Assembly (NCBI RefSeq): GCF_022489065.1
Contig: NZ_JAKVTW010000004.1
Coordinates: forward strand, 124,001-188,000
DNA length: 64,000 bases
Reading direction: 5' to 3'
Origin: Vreelandella neptunia
Lineage (GTDB): Bacteria; Pseudomonadota; Gammaproteobacteria; Pseudomonadales; Halomonadaceae
The position numbers and the translations under genes are program-made. This document shows positions 62,527 through 64,000 of this stretch, piece by piece (positions within the stretch are counted from its first letter, which is position 1; each line of letters starts with the position of its first letter). The notes under the pieces were generated by a model. That model ran no database searches and was not told the DNA's origin. It saw only the letters and a program-made list of their open reading frames with translations.

Positions 62527-63944
62527 TCGTTTCCCCGTTGACGCCTTAGATAATGACGCAGAAATATGGCAGTTAGATTAAGCACCACCACAATTAACAC
62601 TAAAAGTAGTGCCGTGGCGTAAACCAGCGGTATGGCAGCCTGCACATCTTCACCGTGAAAGGCGGTATCAAATAAATGATAGCCAAGGTGCATGAACTTG
62701 CGCTCTAAATGTAGGTAAGGGAACTCACCATCGATGGGCATTTGGGGCGCCAGTTTGGCAACGCCTACGAGCATCAAAGGCGCCACTTCGCCGGCCGCGC
62801 GAGCGACTGCTAAAATAACCCCTGTCAGCATGGCAGGGGCCGCCATGGGCAGTACGATGCGGGTGAGCATCTCCAAGCGGGTAGCACCCAGCGCCACGGC
62901 ACCTTCGCGCTGCGCCTCAGGAATGCGTGCCAAGCCCTCTTCGGTGGCGACAATGACTACCGGCAAGGTGAGCAGCGCGAGGGTGAGTGATGCCCATAAA
63001 AGCCCGCCGGTGCCAAAGGTAGGCGAGGGCAGTGTGTCGCTAAAGAACCACTCATCCAGCGAGCCGCCGACACCATAAACAAACACCCCCAAACCAAATA
63101 CGCCATACACAATAGATGGCACGCCCGCCAGGTTGCGCACGCCAATGCGTACTAGCCGTGTTAACCGCCCCTGGTGAGCGATCTCATTGAGGTAAATGGC
63201 GGCCAGAACGCCAAAAGGGGTCACGATCACCGACATTAGAATCACCATCAGCACCGTGCCAAAAATCGCTGGCCAAACGCCACCGTGCGTATTAGCGGCG
63301 CGTGGCCCTTCGCTGAGAAACCGCCAAACCGAATCCCCCCAGGCGTGGGTTTTCTGCCACCATGCCATGGCATTGGGCGTTTGAGCGCTAGCCACATTGG
63401 CAAGCGGTTGGCGCAAGGCTTGACCATTCGCGGTAGTGAGCAGCAGTTGGCTCTCTTGGCGTTGGCTGGCGGGCAGCGCCAGGAGGGTAGTGAGCCGTTG
63501 CCAAGCTGCTTCTCCTTCCCAACGCTGGCCGGCCTGCTCAACGGCCACCAAGCGGCCAATAAAGTCACCCCAGGGGCTGCGCTCTAAGCGAATCAAATCG
63601 TTGGGTTGGGAGCGTTCGACAATGTCGTCAATGGCTACCCAGCGCCAGCGCACGCCATCAATATCTTGGTTGCCGGTAAAGTAGAGACGTTCATCCCCCT
63701 CTTGCTGGGGCAGTGCAACCTCCCGTATGGCTTCGCCTGCAAAGGTTTCGCCCGAGCTAAGCGTGACCTCCTCTAGCGTGGCGGGCCAGAAGTGTCCTAG
63801 GCCGCGCACTAGCAGTAACACCAGCAGAGCACTCAGCATCAGCAGAGAAAGCGCTACGCTAGCCGCGCATAGCCATGGCCATAAGTTGTTCAGCCAGTGA
63901 AAACGAGGGCTACGAGAGACGGTATTGGCTGCGCCTGAGTTCAT
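62520..63944 (-). CDS. pstA: phosphate ABC transporter permease PstA, long form
   Basis: A 474-residue permease. The C-terminal half is a standard PstA ([60 protein letters not shown] as the ATPase-docking loop). The N-terminal 180 residues are additional: one membrane helix and then a periplasmic stretch ([20 protein letters not shown] to [19 protein letters not shown]). E. coli PstA has 296 residues. Long PstA forms occur in other marine gammaproteobacteria. The start overlaps the pstC stop by ATGA. Confidence 0.94.
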   Translation of the reverse strand: MNSGAANTVSRSPRFHWLNNLWPWLCAASVALSLLMLSALLVLLLVRGLGHFWPATLEEVTLSSGETFAGEAIREVALPQQEGDERLYFTGNQDIDGVRWRWVAIDDIVERSQPNDLIRLERSPWGDFIGRLVAVEQAGQRWEGEAAWQRLTTLLALPASQRQESQLLLTTANGQALRQPLANVASAQTPNAMAWWQKTHAWGDSVWRFLSEGPRAANTHGGVWPAIFGTVLMVILMSVIVTPFGVLAAIYLNEIAHQGRLTRLVRIGVRNLAGVPSIVYGVFGLGVFVYGVGGSLDEWFFSDTLPSPTFGTGGLLWASLTLALLTLPVVIVATEEGLARIPEAQREGAVALGATRLEMLTRIVLPMAAPAMLTGVILAVARAAGEVAPLMLVGVAKLAPQMPIDGEFPYLHLERKFMHLGYHLFDTAFHGEDVQAAIPLVYATALLLVLIVVVLNLTAIFLRHYLRRQRGNEC

Positions 63945-64000
63945 GACGTGCCCCCCATCTGGCGGTAACGGCGGCGCAAGCGATGGCGAACCACCTCCGC
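63941..64000 (-). CDS. pstC: phosphate ABC transporter permease PstC, C-terminal end (cut by window)
   Basis: Only the last 19 codons and stop are inside the window: [18 protein letters not shown]. The basic tail just before the stop, and the stop's ATGA overlap with the pstA start, are those of PstC. Gene order and coupling make the call; the sequence alone would not be enough. Confidence 0.7.
   Translation of the reverse strand, partial: AEVVRHRLRRRYRQMGGTS

Overview
The window looks like a chromosomal segment of a moderately halophilic gammaproteobacterium of the Halomonas/Vreelandella group (Halomonadaceae). This rests on its housekeeping content (rph, yicC, gmk, rpoZ, spoT, ridA, oxyR, recG, hupB, ubiC, ubiA, phoBR, pst-phoU), on moderate-to-high GC with acidic protein surfaces, and on the pairing of catabolic ABC cassettes with core genes. 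The genus is an inference from gene order and protein resemblance. No rRNA, tRNA, CRISPR array or intact insertion sequence was seen.

Layout. 1-8475: the end of a LysR regulator, then an ABC importer of the polyamine/opine type (binding protein, ATPase, two permeases; the first permease carries an apparent frameshift). It is followed by a multi-subunit flavin/iron-sulfur amine dehydrogenase (HcnABC/opine-oxidase type, with two different DAO-family subunits) and a RidA deaminase. This looks like an uptake-and-oxidation pathway for an N-substituted amino acid or opine-like compound. 8534-9283: rph. 9396-16823: a sugar/polyol ABC importer with an FGGY kinase and a divergent LacI regulator. 16874-17034: a 161-bp repeat-like element with inverted ends. 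17077-17955: yicC.

17956-27831: an accessory block of toxin-antitoxin and defence-like genes. It holds HipBA, an unknown protein paired with an XRE-ImmA/IrrE metallopeptidase, a DUF4411 PIN protein paired with a second XRE-ImmA, a MazG-like pyrophosphohydrolase paired with a GIY-YIG/Schlafen-type helicase/LexA-like protease fusion, degraded coding remnants and a YhcG/DUF1016 nuclease. 27917-33705: assorted accessory metabolism (phosphatase, alcohol dehydrogenase, pirin, AlkA-type glycosylase, MFS exporter, small lipoprotein, extensin-like protein). 33836-41615: gmk-rpoZ-spoT-ridA, an epimerase, and oxyR-recG. 41606-43816: an FUSC (YccS-like) membrane protein. 43990-51155: a DUF3100 transporter with amidohydrolase, reductase, aldehyde dehydrogenase, VOC protein and LysR regulator. 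51235-54783: HU protein, a rubredoxin-reductase-like flavoprotein, ubiC and ubiA. 54790-56895: Pho box and phoBR. 60954-64000: phoU, pstB, pstA and the end of pstC.

The most unusual part is 56.9-59.5 kb, between phoR and a copper chaperone gene. Three tandem genes encode small, acidic, secreted paralogues with a DLTxDxGD motif. Each is preceded by the same regulatory architecture: a 17-bp TGTG...ACA dyad, an IHF-like site, and a sigma-54 GG-N10-GC promoter whose -24 GG lies 102-103 bp beyond the dyad. The first two genes are also followed by a duplicated, structured non-coding element with a covarying stem and its own Rho-independent terminator. I know of no described system with this layout. 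The second strongest candidate is the MazG-like plus nuclease-helicase-LexA-protease pair at 23783-26286.
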